Below the pieces are notes generated by a model. The model saw nothing but the letters and a program-made list of their open reading frames with translations. It was not told where the DNA came from and did not search any database. A stretch of 64,000 nucleotides of DNA from Pseudoalteromonas sp. A25 (lineage in GTDB: Bacteria > Pseudomonadota > Gammaproteobacteria > Enterobacterales > Alteromonadaceae). Made by a program: the position numbers and the translations under genes. This document shows positions 1 through 9,404 of the stretch, piece after piece. Each line of letters begins with the position of its first letter. The first letter of the stretch is position 1. The DNA lies in NCBI RefSeq assembly GCF_009176705.1, contig NZ_AP021847.1:248001-312000 (forward strand), in the 5' to 3' direction.

Positions 1-74
1 GAGCTTCAACCTCATCAATTGAGTCCCAGTGTCTGGTTACTAATGTCTTGAGTGTTCGGCAATACTAACTTTAC

Positions 75-2861
75 TTAATAAACTTTGTATTGCTGCATCG
101 CTCGGAACAATAACTCTTTATCGATGGGTTTAGCAACGAAACTATCCATACCTACTTGCAAACACTTTAGTCGGTCTTCATTATATGCGTTGGCAGTAAT
201 AGCTATAATATAAGGCTTGCCATAAACATCGGGCTGTTTGCGAATATGCTCCGTGCACTCGTAACCATCCATATTGGGCATTTGACAGTCCATTAGCACG
301 ATATCAACGTGATGCTCTTGCAAAAACGCTAACGCTTCAACACCGTCCATCGCTTTATTAAGATTACATTGCGTGCTTTGCAAAGCTTTAGACACCACAA
401 TTTGATTAACCATATTATCTTCAACAAGCAATACACTGACACCACTTAAATTCAGCTGAGTACCCTTTTGCTCTATTTCAATAGGTAATTCAGCAATCGA
501 AGCAGGAATTGTGAGTGTAAAGCAGCTCCCCTCTCCCTCTTGGCTCTGAACCACTAGGTCGCCATCCATTAGACTCGCCAGACACTTTGATATAGTCAGT
601 CCAAGCCCTGTTCCTCCATAGCGTCGAGTCGTAGACACATCCAACTGAGTAAACTCTTTAAATAGCTGTTGCTGTTGTTTTTGGGTTATACCTATCCCGG
701 TATCTTGAACGCTGACCATCAAAGTGCCATTGTCATATTCAACCTTTAAAGTAATTTTGCCTTGCTCAGTAAACTTACCTGCATTGTTGAGCAAGTTATT
801 GACTATTTGAGTGACTCTTAGTGAGTCTACTAATAAACAGGGCGGAAGTTGTGCCGACAATTGATATTCAAATTCAACATTGTCTTTTAATCCTGCTTGC
901 TTAAAAAATGATGCTAATGTGTCAAACATCTTCAAAATGTCTGTCGGATGCAAATCTAAAGTCAAAGCTCCTGCTTCAATTTTCGAGTAATCCAAAATAT
1001 CATTAAGAATCAACAACAAGCTTTTTGCCGAAGTATGTACAATATCTAATTGCTTTAACGTTTCTTCATCCCCTTTTTTTTGCTCGATCAAAATCCCCGT
1101 TAAACCAATAATACCGTTCATAGGTGTACGAATTTCGTGACTCATATTAGCTAAAAAGCGACTTTTTGCTTTGTTCGCGTTGTTGGCAGATGCAACAGCT
1201 TCTAAGAGTTCTTCCGTTTTTTCGTTAACCTGTTGCTCAAGCTCTCGATTAAAGTTAGTCAGCTTTTTATTCAGCTCTTCATTCTCATTATTTGCCAGTT
1301 GCAACTTTGAGAAGCTCATCGTTAACTTAAACGCCAACTGATTAAAGTGCTGCTGTAGTGTTATTACCTCTAAACAACTGACCTCCTCTCCCGCAGAGTT
1401 CTTTAACATTGTGCTTGGCTCAAACCGATTGATATCTTCACTCAGAGCTTTAATCGGCTTTACCAAAAAGCGTGATAGCTGACTGACAAAAAAGCTACTT
1501 AAAACGATGATCACAAGCGCCAATAGTAATGACTTCAACCATGCAGAAGCTGCTGCTAGGCGTATAATATGACCTTCTAATAGTGTTACTACCGTCCAAT
1601 TTAATCCTTCAACTTTAACCGCATGGCGATAATAAACGTCTCCTGAGCTCGTGGTATACGACACTAATTGGTTATCCAACCAACTGGCTAAAACCTCTGA
1701 ATCAACAACATCAAGAGTATTAAATGATTCACCTAATGAACTAAAAACAACTTTATTATCATTATCTAGTAAAACGATATCACCTTTATGGGCGAGAATA
1801 TTAGGCTGAAAACGTGAAAAGGAACCAAATAATAATGATCCTTCAACAATCCCTTTAAATTGCTCTGCGTCAAAAATAGGGGCTGAGATCGCTATAATCA
1901 AATCACTCCCAAAACTGCGTCCCTTAAAAATAGACGAAATATAACCATCGGGGTAATAAGGGGCTTGCACAAAGTAATCTCTGTCAATCACAGACACTAC
2001 TTCACTGACCGCGTTGCTGTTAAATACGCTAGGATAAAACGCGCTGACTCTACCATTTTGATCTGCAAATATCGCTGTTTTCAGATCAGGCTGTAAATCA
2101 ACCAATGATTTGATAACAGCGTCTTCATCTAACCCAAGCTCTACCGACTTTGCGGCACCAACAACCGCTCGACGGTAAGACTGTAAATAATCATCTAGTT
2201 GCTCACTAATATTATTAGCTGAGGTATGCAGCTGCTCTTGCACTTCAAATTCGATGCGACGATAACTATTATTGGTCAATACAATTGAAGTAATTAACAC
2301 TACCAACACTATCAGTAGACTTACGGTATAGTTCAATATTGAACTTAAAGGGTGCGCTCTCCATAGATGACGAATGAAGAAGAAGCTTAATAAATCGGTT
2401 ATCGCAAGGTAAAGTGCAGCATTAATAAAATACTTAGCTAATGCAGTTGCAATAACGAGATTGGGCAACTCCAGTAGGTAATAACCAAAAAGTAATAATA
2501 TAGGTAACCCCACGGCTAGCCAAAATCCAAGGCCCCGTGCAAAGAATGGCTTTCCTCTTGAAACACAAAATACCTGTAACCACACTATCTCTAAGAGGTA
2601 TACAACCGAGGGCCAACTATGTCCCCAACGATAAAAAATAAAGCATCCGCCGAGTGCGACAGCTAAACACGCATATTTCCAACCGAATAATACTAGGCAC
2701 AACAATACGAAAAGTTGGCCGAACAAAAACTCCGACGCATCTAAGAAAAAAAATGGCAGTAAATTAGCCCCCCCTCCCAACGTACCTAAAAGGAGCGTTA
2801 CAAGTAAGGGGGTATATTTATGAAGATAATTCGGCACACAAGATTCCCAAAAAAATACCAC
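75..2861 (-). CDS. Hybrid sensor histidine kinase (MASE1-like, dCache-like, HAMP, HisKA, HATPase, REC)
   Basis: Inner-membrane hybrid kinase of 928 residues. The N-terminal ~180 residues are a run of hydrophobic helices resembling MASE1. A TM at ~185-205 leads into a periplasmic dCache-like sensor (~210-440), then a TM, a HAMP-like linker and a coiled coil. HisKA follows with the H-box MSHEIRTPMNG (phospho-His near residue 575), then an HATPase with G boxes (DTGIG, GGTGLGL). The C-terminal receiver has LVEDN, phospho-acceptor Asp near 858 (MDCQMPNMDG) and the conserved Lys (AKPI). There is no Hpt domain, so phosphotransfer probably needs a separate protein. The ligand is unknown. The longest frame begins with GTG at 2861 without a clear ribosome site; a second GTG eight codons in, preceded by GGGA, is possible. 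Confidence 0.9.
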   Translation of the reverse strand: MVFFWESCVPNYLHKYTPLLVTLLLGTLGGGANLLPFFFLDASEFLFGQLFVLLCLVLFGWKYACLAVALGGCFIFYRWGHSWPSVVYLLEIVWLQVFCVSRGKPFFARGLGFWLAVGLPILLLFGYYLLELPNLVIATALAKYFINAALYLAITDLLSFFFIRHLWRAHPLSSILNYTVSLLIVLVVLITSIVLTNNSYRRIEFEVQEQLHTSANNISEQLDDYLQSYRRAVVGAAKSVELGLDEDAVIKSLVDLQPDLKTAIFADQNGRVSAFYPSVFNSNAVSEVVSVIDRDYFVQAPYYPDGYISSIFKGRSFGSDLIIAISAPIFDAEQFKGIVEGSLLFGSFSRFQPNILAHKGDIVLLDNDNKVVFSSLGESFNTLDVVDSEVLASWLDNQLVSYTTSSGDVYYRHAVKVEGLNWTVVTLLEGHIIRLAAASAWLKSLLLALVIIVLSSFFVSQLSRFLVKPIKALSEDINRFEPSTMLKNSAGEEVSCLEVITLQQHFNQLAFKLTMSFSKLQLANNENEELNKKLTNFNRELEQQVNEKTEELLEAVASANNANKAKSRFLANMSHEIRTPMNGIIGLTGILIEQKKGDEETLKQLDIVHTSAKSLLLILNDILDYSKIEAGALTLDLHPTDILKMFDTLASFFKQAGLKDNVEFEYQLSAQLPPCLLVDSLRVTQIVNNLLNNAGKFTEQGKITLKVEYDNGTLMVSVQDTGIGITQKQQQQLFKEFTQLDVSTTRRYGGTGLGLTISKCLASLMDGDLVVQSQEGEGSCFTLTIPASIAELPIEIEQKGTQLNLSGVSVLLVEDNMVNQIVVSKALQSTQCNLNKAMDGVEALAFLQEHHVDIVLMDCQMPNMDGYECTEHIRKQPDVYGKPYIIAITANAYNEDRLKCLQVGMDSFVAKPIDKELLFRAMQQYKVY

Positions 2862-2977
2862 TTAAAGGTAAAAGAAAATGCTCATAATGCCAAGTAATTA
2901 GAGTAATTTGCTAACAAAAAACTATTTGAAAGCGCCTATCACAATGCATTAGGCACTGTTTTTCAAATGTAACCCGG

Positions 2978-3868
2978 CTAGTGGGCAGGGCATTGGTGAC
3001 TTTCAATCTGAAGCACACACTGGTGCGCATCAAAACGGCGTTGTAAAGCTTGCTCTACTTGCACTCTACAAGAGGCATCATGTAGTTCAATCGTGCAATG
3101 ATGCTTTAGCACAATATGCGCACCAATAGCGAGCATACCCTCGACTTCACTAACCGTTATATTGTGAACACTTTCAACGTGTTCAGTGGCTAAAATCACT
3201 TTCTCGACATGAGTCGCCTTAGGCAAAGCAATTTGAGAAAAAAACAATCCATTAATACAACTTCTAACCACTTTAACACCAGTGAACATAACAAAAAGTG
3301 AAATTAATAAGCTTGATACCACGTCTATTATTTCCCACCCAGTTACATAGATCATTACACCGGCAAAAAACGTTGATACGGTAGACAGTAAATCAAAGAA
3401 CGAGTGCAAAAAAACAGCATAAACATTGATGCTGTCTTTACGGCCTTTGTAAAGCACCCATGTTGACAAGCCATGAAATAAAAAGCCAATCCCAGCAATA
3501 ACTGACATTAAATATGAGTTAACTTCGAGTTGATGACCATCGCTGTGATGCATAAACCTTTGTGCACCTTCCACAATGATGAGTATTGATATAGCCAAAT
3601 ATAGGATGCCATTGATTAGCCCGCCTACATATTCGGCTTTTTTGTAACCATCATTGAAGGTTTTCGCTAAATACACGGCGATACTAGACGCGATAACAGC
3701 AATAAACAAAGAGCTGTTATGTACAAACAAATGCCCAGCATCAGCCAATACAGCTAAAGAGTTAGCGTAATATGCGCCAACTAACTGAATAACCATAAAT
3801 GAGCAGGTAATAGCAAGCGCGATGAGTAATCTGCGCCTAGAATCTTGGTGAGTTGTGATGTCAGTCAT
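2978..3868 (-). CDS. Cation diffusion facilitator (CDF/CzcD-like) metal transporter
   Basis: Six-helix inner-membrane proton-coupled metal exporter of the CDF family, about 296 residues, with a C-terminal cytoplasmic domain (from ~215). Family signatures are visible: the TM2 segment LADAGH and the TM5 motif HSFFD (His155, Asp159, counted from the MTDITT start). The usual TM2 metal pair is His-x-x-x-Asp, but here it is His46-x-x-x-His50, which could alter metal choice. A GTG 11 codons upstream (to 3901) extends the frame, but the ATG start gives the normal CDF N-terminus. Neither has a strong Shine-Dalgarno. Zn2+, Co2+ or Cd2+ export is inferred from the family; the neighbours give no hint of substrate. 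Confidence 0.88.
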   Translation of the reverse strand: MTDITTHQDSRRRLLIALAITCSFMVIQLVGAYYANSLAVLADAGHLFVHNSSLFIAVIASSIAVYLAKTFNDGYKKAEYVGGLINGILYLAISILIIVEGAQRFMHHSDGHQLEVNSYLMSVIAGIGFLFHGLSTWVLYKGRKDSINVYAVFLHSFFDLLSTVSTFFAGVMIYVTGWEIIDVVSSLLISLFVMFTGVKVVRSCINGLFFSQIALPKATHVEKVILATEHVESVHNITVSEVEGMLAIGAHIVLKHHCTIELHDASCRVQVEQALQRRFDAHQCVLQIESHQCPAH

Positions 3869-3999
3869 CGACAGATGGAAAACCTTAAAATTGAAATGCA
3901 CCGCGAGGGTAATGATATAAAGTCACAATTGTAACTATTTTTAAGTGAAGACGCACCAAAAACCTGCAGAACAGCAAGTAATTCTAATTATTTCTTATT

Positions 4000-4479
4000 T
4001 TAATAAAATTCATTAACGACTTTATTTGCTACTTCCCGAAGTACTTTAATGTCGTCTTCATCAAAGGTGCGAGGCTCAATATCAATTAAACACAAAGTGC
4101 CTAATGCTGTGCCATTTTCATGAATTAATGGTGCTCCGGCATAAAAGCGAATGTAAGGAGGGCCAGTTACTAAAGGGTTATCACTAAAACGCACATCTTT
4201 CAGTGCATTTGGTACAACAAAAACATCGTTACCTAAAATAGCGTGACCACAAAACGAAATATCTCTAGATGTCTCGCAGGCATCTAAACCAACTTTTGAC
4301 TTAAACCACTGCCTATCACTATCAACTAGGCTAATTAGAGCCACTGGCACACAAAACACATGAGCTACGAACTCAGTCAATCTATCTAACTTCGGATCAG
4401 GCTCTGTGTCTAACAATCCTAGCTGATTAAGCGTTTGAATTCTCAGCGGCTCATTTTCTGGTTTTTCGGGTGTTTTCAT
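4000..4479 (-). CDS. Stand-alone GAF domain protein
   Basis: A 159-residue soluble protein made almost entirely of one GAF domain (about residues 20-155). It has the segments typical of GAF domains found in front of cyanobacterial and proteobacterial kinases: ALISLVDSDRQWFKS, SFCGHAIL, PLVTGPPYIRFYAGAPL, LGTLCLID. No output domain is attached. It reads away from the giant hybrid kinase on the other strand, with only ~70 bp between them, so the two may share a control region. The ligand is unknown. A role as sensor or partner subunit in signalling is inference. Confidence 0.85.
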   Translation of the reverse strand: MKTPEKPENEPLRIQTLNQLGLLDTEPDPKLDRLTEFVAHVFCVPVALISLVDSDRQWFKSKVGLDACETSRDISFCGHAILGNDVFVVPNALKDVRFSDNPLVTGPPYIRFYAGAPLIHENGTALGTLCLIDIEPRTFDEDDIKVLREVANKVVNEFY

Positions 4480-4550
4480 ATCTTAAGTTAAATAGCAATT
4501 TATAGGCCTTGTTCTATAGTAGTTTATTAAACCCTGTTAGTGATAGATAT

Positions 4551-7500
4551 ATGCAAGAAATCTTTAAAAAGTTCATATGCTTTCCCCTCTTATTAGGGTG
4601 TTTTTATTTACTAGATGGGATCTCTAAGCGTTACTATATTGAAAACGAGAACCTAAAGATGCATCAACAGGTGCTCCTCAATAGTGAGCGCTTTCTCCTT
4701 CTAGGAGAGATAATTTTTTCTTTGCAAAAAGAGCGCGGCTTTACCTCTGTTTTTTCTCACTTTGGTGGTTCTAGTTCACGCCAACACTTATCGACTTATC
4801 AAAACGATACACAGCTTCAATTTAATGAGCTTATTCACACTTTAAACGAAGCCAACAATGGCACCAATGGCACCAATGGCAATACGGTTGACATACTTAA
4901 CGGCCTTCTTCAAAGGGTTTTAACGATAAGAAGCCAAATCAAATCTAAAGAAATAACAACAGAACAGTCCTTTACTCAATACACGCAGGTAATTGATTCG
5001 CTGTTAAATATGCTCTTGGCTTTCAAACATAAAACTTTTGTTGGAGTCAATACTAGCAAAACAACATACCCAGATTTATCTGCTTATGTAAATTTAATAG
5101 AGGCAATAGAATATGCAGGAAAACTGCGAGCAAAAACAGGCAAACTTTTAAACTTTTCAAATACTAAAGGTGCACAGCTCACCCCTACTATTTTTTACCT
5201 AAACGCTAACTTAAATAGCTCACTCAGTGATATACATGCATCAAAAAAAGTCAACGATGCACTCGTAGCAATCGAGAATTCACAAGAGCGATTGCAACTC
5301 AACACCTTGATCAATGCTTTAAGAGCTAACAACCAAGCGAATATGTCGGCCGCTACTTGGTGGGAGGTCAGTACACGCTACATTGATATGCTTACTCTTG
5401 TAAGTAAAACTATTGTTGCCGACGGCCAGTCATTCGCTCAAGAGTATGTCAGGACAACAAACATCAAATCCCAACTTATGATTGCCACATTTGTAGCAGT
5501 TGCATGTGTAAGCTGTTTTTTATTCTACGCGATATGGCAGTTAGCAAAACCAAAAGGCGTGAACAAACATGCCGCAGTCAGCTATTGGCAACTTTCTCTC
5601 GTACTATTTTCAATATTGTTAGTTATGCTACTTGCTCACAAAGTTAGTCAAAGGGAGCTTGAAGGCCAACTAAAACTGCAGTTAACTAGTGAGCTTAAAA
5701 ATAATGCTGTACACACATTAAAAAGCGCTGAGGCGATTTGGTATGAACCGGCAAAAAGCGAATTAATGGCTATTCAAAAAGCGCTATTTCCTCTAACTCA
5801 AATACAAATAGAAGCGCAACCGATACTTTCTAAGTATATTTCTAATGCCAATGTTGCAATCTACGACATACAAAATAAAGCGTGGTTGATTAATGAAAAT
5901 AACCAATTAAAAACAGCACTTGAACAAATAAAAGGTCAATATAAGGCTGTTGAGCAAGGAAAAATACTTTTAACCACCGTCTATCGAAATAACAAGCTAA
6001 GCGCACATTTTGTAACCCAGTTAGTGAGTCAGCAAGGCGTTCTACCCTATCAGATTTGGTACTCTCTTACAGATCTTTCTCCTCTTATATCGATACTCAA
6101 ATCACCTTTTTTAGAGTCAGACTCAAATATCATCTACTTTGACAATCGTAATATAGTAACGAACAAGGGCATTTACAAAAATTTAAAAAAAGCGGCAAGC
6201 AAAAGTCATAGTAATACAATTGAACCACTATTAAGCCCTCAGACCCCTCGTCAATACAAAAACTATTTAGATAAGGAAGTAATCGGCGTATTAGTTTGGA
6301 ACAATGAGTTGCATATTGGTGTTGGTGCAGAACACGAACTAGCCTCTGTTGATGCTATTGTACAAAATGTGCAACAAGAATTTTCTATTCAGTTATTTAT
6401 ATTGCTGTCATTGGGTGGAGCAATTCTATTATTCACATACAAAATACAAAATAGCGCATTCTCTCAATTAAAACACTCTGAGCAACAGCTAGAAAAAGAC
6501 AAAATCCAACTCAACAATGCCCAAAAAATAGCGAATATGGGGTCTTGGGAGTGGAGCTTGGGGCAGTTACACATACATATTTCAAAAGAACTCTCTAATA
6601 TGCTCAACCTACCGAGAGAGGCATCACAATACTCCGCTCGAAGTATTCTTAGATTTATCGAGCCTGAAAGTCGTCATCAATTAATCAAAGCCATCAAAGG
6701 ATACAAAATCCTAAAATCAATAACTCTTCAATTGACCACGCAGAACTTACCCAACATCACACATGTTGATTTGGTAGCAAACTGGCAAGCCTCTGAACAC
6801 GACGAACACGGGCCTTTAGAAAAAACATTGGTGGGTATCGTCAAAAATGTAACCCTACTGGTCATGGAGCAAAACCGCCAACAAAGACAGCAGGCAGCCC
6901 TAAGAGCGGCGCGAGAAGCAGCTTTAGCTAAAATGGAAGAAGCAGATCAGCAGCGCCACGCCTTAGAAGTAGCTCTCAAAGAAAACAAAGAAACAGAACG
7001 GTTACTGCAACAAACTTTAGATAGTATACCCGCATTCATTTTGCTACTAGATTCACAAGCAAGAGTAACCTTAGTTAATCAGTACTGGTTTAAAACTCAG
7101 CATGCAGATCAGTTTAGCGGAGGGCTGTTTTTAAACACCTTCTTCAATGTAGGTGATGACTGTATTGATGCGATCAATACATTACCTTTGACAAAAAATA
7201 AGCCTTTAATAAATGCTCTTCGAGAGGCTAAATTTCAAGACAGCTATTTAGCGGAACTAGAATGTGAATACGTAATCACAGATGGGCCAATATGGTTTGA
7301 GGTGATCATAACGACTCTTGAGACTCATAATGGCAAATCAATTTTGATGTACCAACATGATATAACACAAAGAAAACAAGATGCGATGCAGCTAGAAGAG
7401 GCAAAGGCCAAAGCGGAGCTTGCCAACGATGCAAAATCTCGTTTTTTAGCGACCATGAGCCATGAAATTAGAACCCCTATGAATGGTGTTGTGGGCATGC

Positions 7501-9359
7501 TTGACTTGCTTAATCAAAGTAACCTCAGTGCAGAGCAAAGCCACTTAACCTCAGTGGCTAAAAACTCTTCACTTATGCTTCTTGGGATCATCAACGATAT
7601 TCTCGACTTTTCGAAAATCGAAGCTGGGAAAATGGTCATCGATAAAGTCCCCTTTAATTGGCACAATGTTATAAAAGAAATAGCCGAGCTGCTCGCTCAC
7701 CAAGTAAAAGAAAAGCATCTACAAATGTACTTTCTGTTTGATCCTGAGCTTGGATATTGGCAAATAGGCGATCCAATCAGAATACGGCAAATATTACTCA
7801 ACCTCATTGGCAATGCCATAAAGTTTACTAAAACATCATCAAGTAAAATTGGCCTTATTGAAGTATCAATTTCGAGTGCAAAGCACGATCAGCATCAGTT
7901 AGAAATATCAGTTTCAGATAACGGTAAAGGCATAACCGAAAAGCAGCAAACACTGCTATTTAAACCCTTCACTCAAGCAGACGACAGTATACAGCGTGAA
8001 TACGGAGGAACAGGGCTTGGCCTGTCAATAACCCAAAAGCTGGTTACTATGATGCAAGGATCTATTGATTGTCGCAGCACAGAAAATATTGGAAGCACTT
8101 TTAAGATCACCTTGCCCTGTGCAAAGACGACACACAAACAAGCAGAAATAGAAATCATATTCAAAGATGTGAGTGTTTGCATTTTGGGGGATGAAGATAT
8201 TTTTGAGTCCGACTTAGAGGCAAACCTGACAGCCCACGGTGCAAAGTGTTCAATCATTAATTGGGTTAATGTAAGCGATAACAATATACATGCGTTAAAC
8301 GTAAACTATGTCATTGTTACACTTGAACGTTATCAACAAATCATCACCGCTAACTACCAATTCCAACTTGATAATAAAAAAACAAGTTACATTATTTTGG
8401 TCAATAATAACTTCACTATCCCTTTACCAAAAGAAAGTTGCTGTGAGGCGATTTACTTTAACCCATATTACAGCTTTAAAATCATTGAACATATCGCAAT
8501 TCGAGAGGGTATTATTAGCCCAGAGATTTTGCCAACACAGCTAATTAGTAACGACCACCCTTTACCAACTATTGAGCAAGCCCAGCAACAAAACCAACTT
8601 ATTTTAGTAGTGGAAGACAACACATATAACCAAGAAGTATTTAAACGCCAACTGAGTATATTGGGCTATCAGTGCATGATTGCAGAGCATGGAGAGATGG
8701 CCCTTGACTTTTTAGCCTCTCATTCTTTTGCACTCGTCATTACAGATTGCCACATGCCAATCATGGATGGGTATACCTTTACCAAAAAGTATCGAGAGAG
8801 AGAACACCTGAGCTCGGCACAAAAAGAGTTGCCAATAATCGCTGCAACTGCCAATGCGCTAAGCGGAGAGCGCAACAAATGTATTGCTTGCGGTATGAAC
8901 GACTACATTTCTAAGCCTATTGAACTAAACAACCTAAAAAATTTACTTCAAAAATGGATGCCTTCTGCAATATCGAGCAATAATACAGCAAAACCAGAGA
9001 ATAAAACTAATCAAGACAACAAAAATGTACTTGATTTATCACAGCTTGCTACCTATGTTGGCGACGATACAAAAATTCAGCATTTATTCTTAAAGAACTT
9101 TATCGCAGACTCAACTCCCTTAATGAGTGCTCTACAAAAACGAGCGAAAGATTTTGAGCTCGTAAAAAGTTCGGCTCATCAATTAAAGTCATCAGCCAAA
9201 GCCATTGGCGCCAATGAACTTGCCAACCTCTACTTGGAAATTGAACAAGCAGCAAAAGCACAGCACAGCGACAAAATACTCGATATGCTTCCTAGCTGCG
9301 TTTCTATATTTAATGAGGTATGTTCTGAAATTACATCTATACTGGATCTAAACGAATGA
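4551..9359 (+). CDS. Giant NIT-type hybrid histidine kinase (NIT, second sensor, 2 PAS, HisKA, HATPase, REC, Hpt)
   Basis: About 1602 residues. An N-terminal TM is followed by a periplasmic helical NIT (nitrate/nitrite sensing-type) domain with the QKERG signature near residue 60. Two TM helices (~315-375) lead to a second periplasmic sensor (~385-640) and a fourth TM. Inside the cell come PAS (~670-780), a coiled coil, PAS (~840-945), HisKA (H971 in MSHEIRTPMNG) and HATPase (GGTGLGL). A receiver-like region without acceptor motifs (~1210-1330) precedes a true receiver (D1399, TDCHMPIMDG) and Hpt (H1543, AHQLKSSAKA). All phosphorelay parts are in one chain. Start: the frame opens at TTG 4509, but ATG 4551 is preferred because the TM begins just after it. 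The next gene (REC-EAL) follows after 45 bp and is a likely output. Confidence 0.9.
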   Translation: MQEIFKKFICFPLLLGCFYLLDGISKRYYIENENLKMHQQVLLNSERFLLLGEIIFSLQKERGFTSVFSHFGGSSSRQHLSTYQNDTQLQFNELIHTLNEANNGTNGTNGNTVDILNGLLQRVLTIRSQIKSKEITTEQSFTQYTQVIDSLLNMLLAFKHKTFVGVNTSKTTYPDLSAYVNLIEAIEYAGKLRAKTGKLLNFSNTKGAQLTPTIFYLNANLNSSLSDIHASKKVNDALVAIENSQERLQLNTLINALRANNQANMSAATWWEVSTRYIDMLTLVSKTIVADGQSFAQEYVRTTNIKSQLMIATFVAVACVSCFLFYAIWQLAKPKGVNKHAAVSYWQLSLVLFSILLVMLLAHKVSQRELEGQLKLQLTSELKNNAVHTLKSAEAIWYEPAKSELMAIQKALFPLTQIQIEAQPILSKYISNANVAIYDIQNKAWLINENNQLKTALEQIKGQYKAVEQGKILLTTVYRNNKLSAHFVTQLVSQQGVLPYQIWYSLTDLSPLISILKSPFLESDSNIIYFDNRNIVTNKGIYKNLKKAASKSHSNTIEPLLSPQTPRQYKNYLDKEVIGVLVWNNELHIGVGAEHELASVDAIVQNVQQEFSIQLFILLSLGGAILLFTYKIQNSAFSQLKHSEQQLEKDKIQLNNAQKIANMGSWEWSLGQLHIHISKELSNMLNLPREASQYSARSILRFIEPESRHQLIKAIKGYKILKSITLQLTTQNLPNITHVDLVANWQASEHDEHGPLEKTLVGIVKNVTLLVMEQNRQQRQQAALRAAREAALAKMEEADQQRHALEVALKENKETERLLQQTLDSIPAFILLLDSQARVTLVNQYWFKTQHADQFSGGLFLNTFFNVGDDCIDAINTLPLTKNKPLINALREAKFQDSYLAELECEYVITDGPIWFEVIITTLETHNGKSILMYQHDITQRKQDAMQLEEAKAKAELANDAKSRFLATMSHEIRTPMNGVVGMLDLLNQSNLSAEQSHLTSVAKNSSLMLLGIINDILDFSKIEAGKMVIDKVPFNWHNVIKEIAELLAHQVKEKHLQMYFLFDPELGYWQIGDPIRIRQILLNLIGNAIKFTKTSSSKIGLIEVSISSAKHDQHQLEISVSDNGKGITEKQQTLLFKPFTQADDSIQREYGGTGLGLSITQKLVTMMQGSIDCRSTENIGSTFKITLPCAKTTHKQAEIEIIFKDVSVCILGDEDIFESDLEANLTAHGAKCSIINWVNVSDNNIHALNVNYVIVTLERYQQIITANYQFQLDNKKTSYIILVNNNFTIPLPKESCCEAIYFNPYYSFKIIEHIAIREGIISPEILPTQLISNDHPLPTIEQAQQQNQLILVVEDNTYNQEVFKRQLSILGYQCMIAEHGEMALDFLASHSFALVITDCHMPIMDGYTFTKKYREREHLSSAQKELPIIAATANALSGERNKCIACGMNDYISKPIELNNLKNLLQKWMPSAISSNNTAKPENKTNQDNKNVLDLSQLATYVGDDTKIQHLFLKNFIADSTPLMSALQKRAKDFELVKSSAHQLKSSAKAIGANELANLYLEIEQAAKAQHSDKILDMLPSCVSIFNEVCSEITSILDLNE
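4856..4881 (+). repeat. In-frame 9-bp tandem repeat in the NIT domain
   Basis: The unit CAATGGCAC is present nearly three times in a row and encodes Gly-Thr-Asn repeats in a predicted periplasmic loop. Unit length is a multiple of three, so copy-number change would alter loop length without shifting frame. Confidence 0.8.
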
Positions 9360-9404
9360 CACTTGTTTTGAACCAAATCTATGCATGACCCCAAAGGCTG
9401 GCTA

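Noticed and set aside
1..74. Minus-strand coding tail reading ...TRHWDSIDEVEA at the left edge
   Set aside because: The frame has an in-frame stop just upstream and no start codon within the window, so it cannot be supported.
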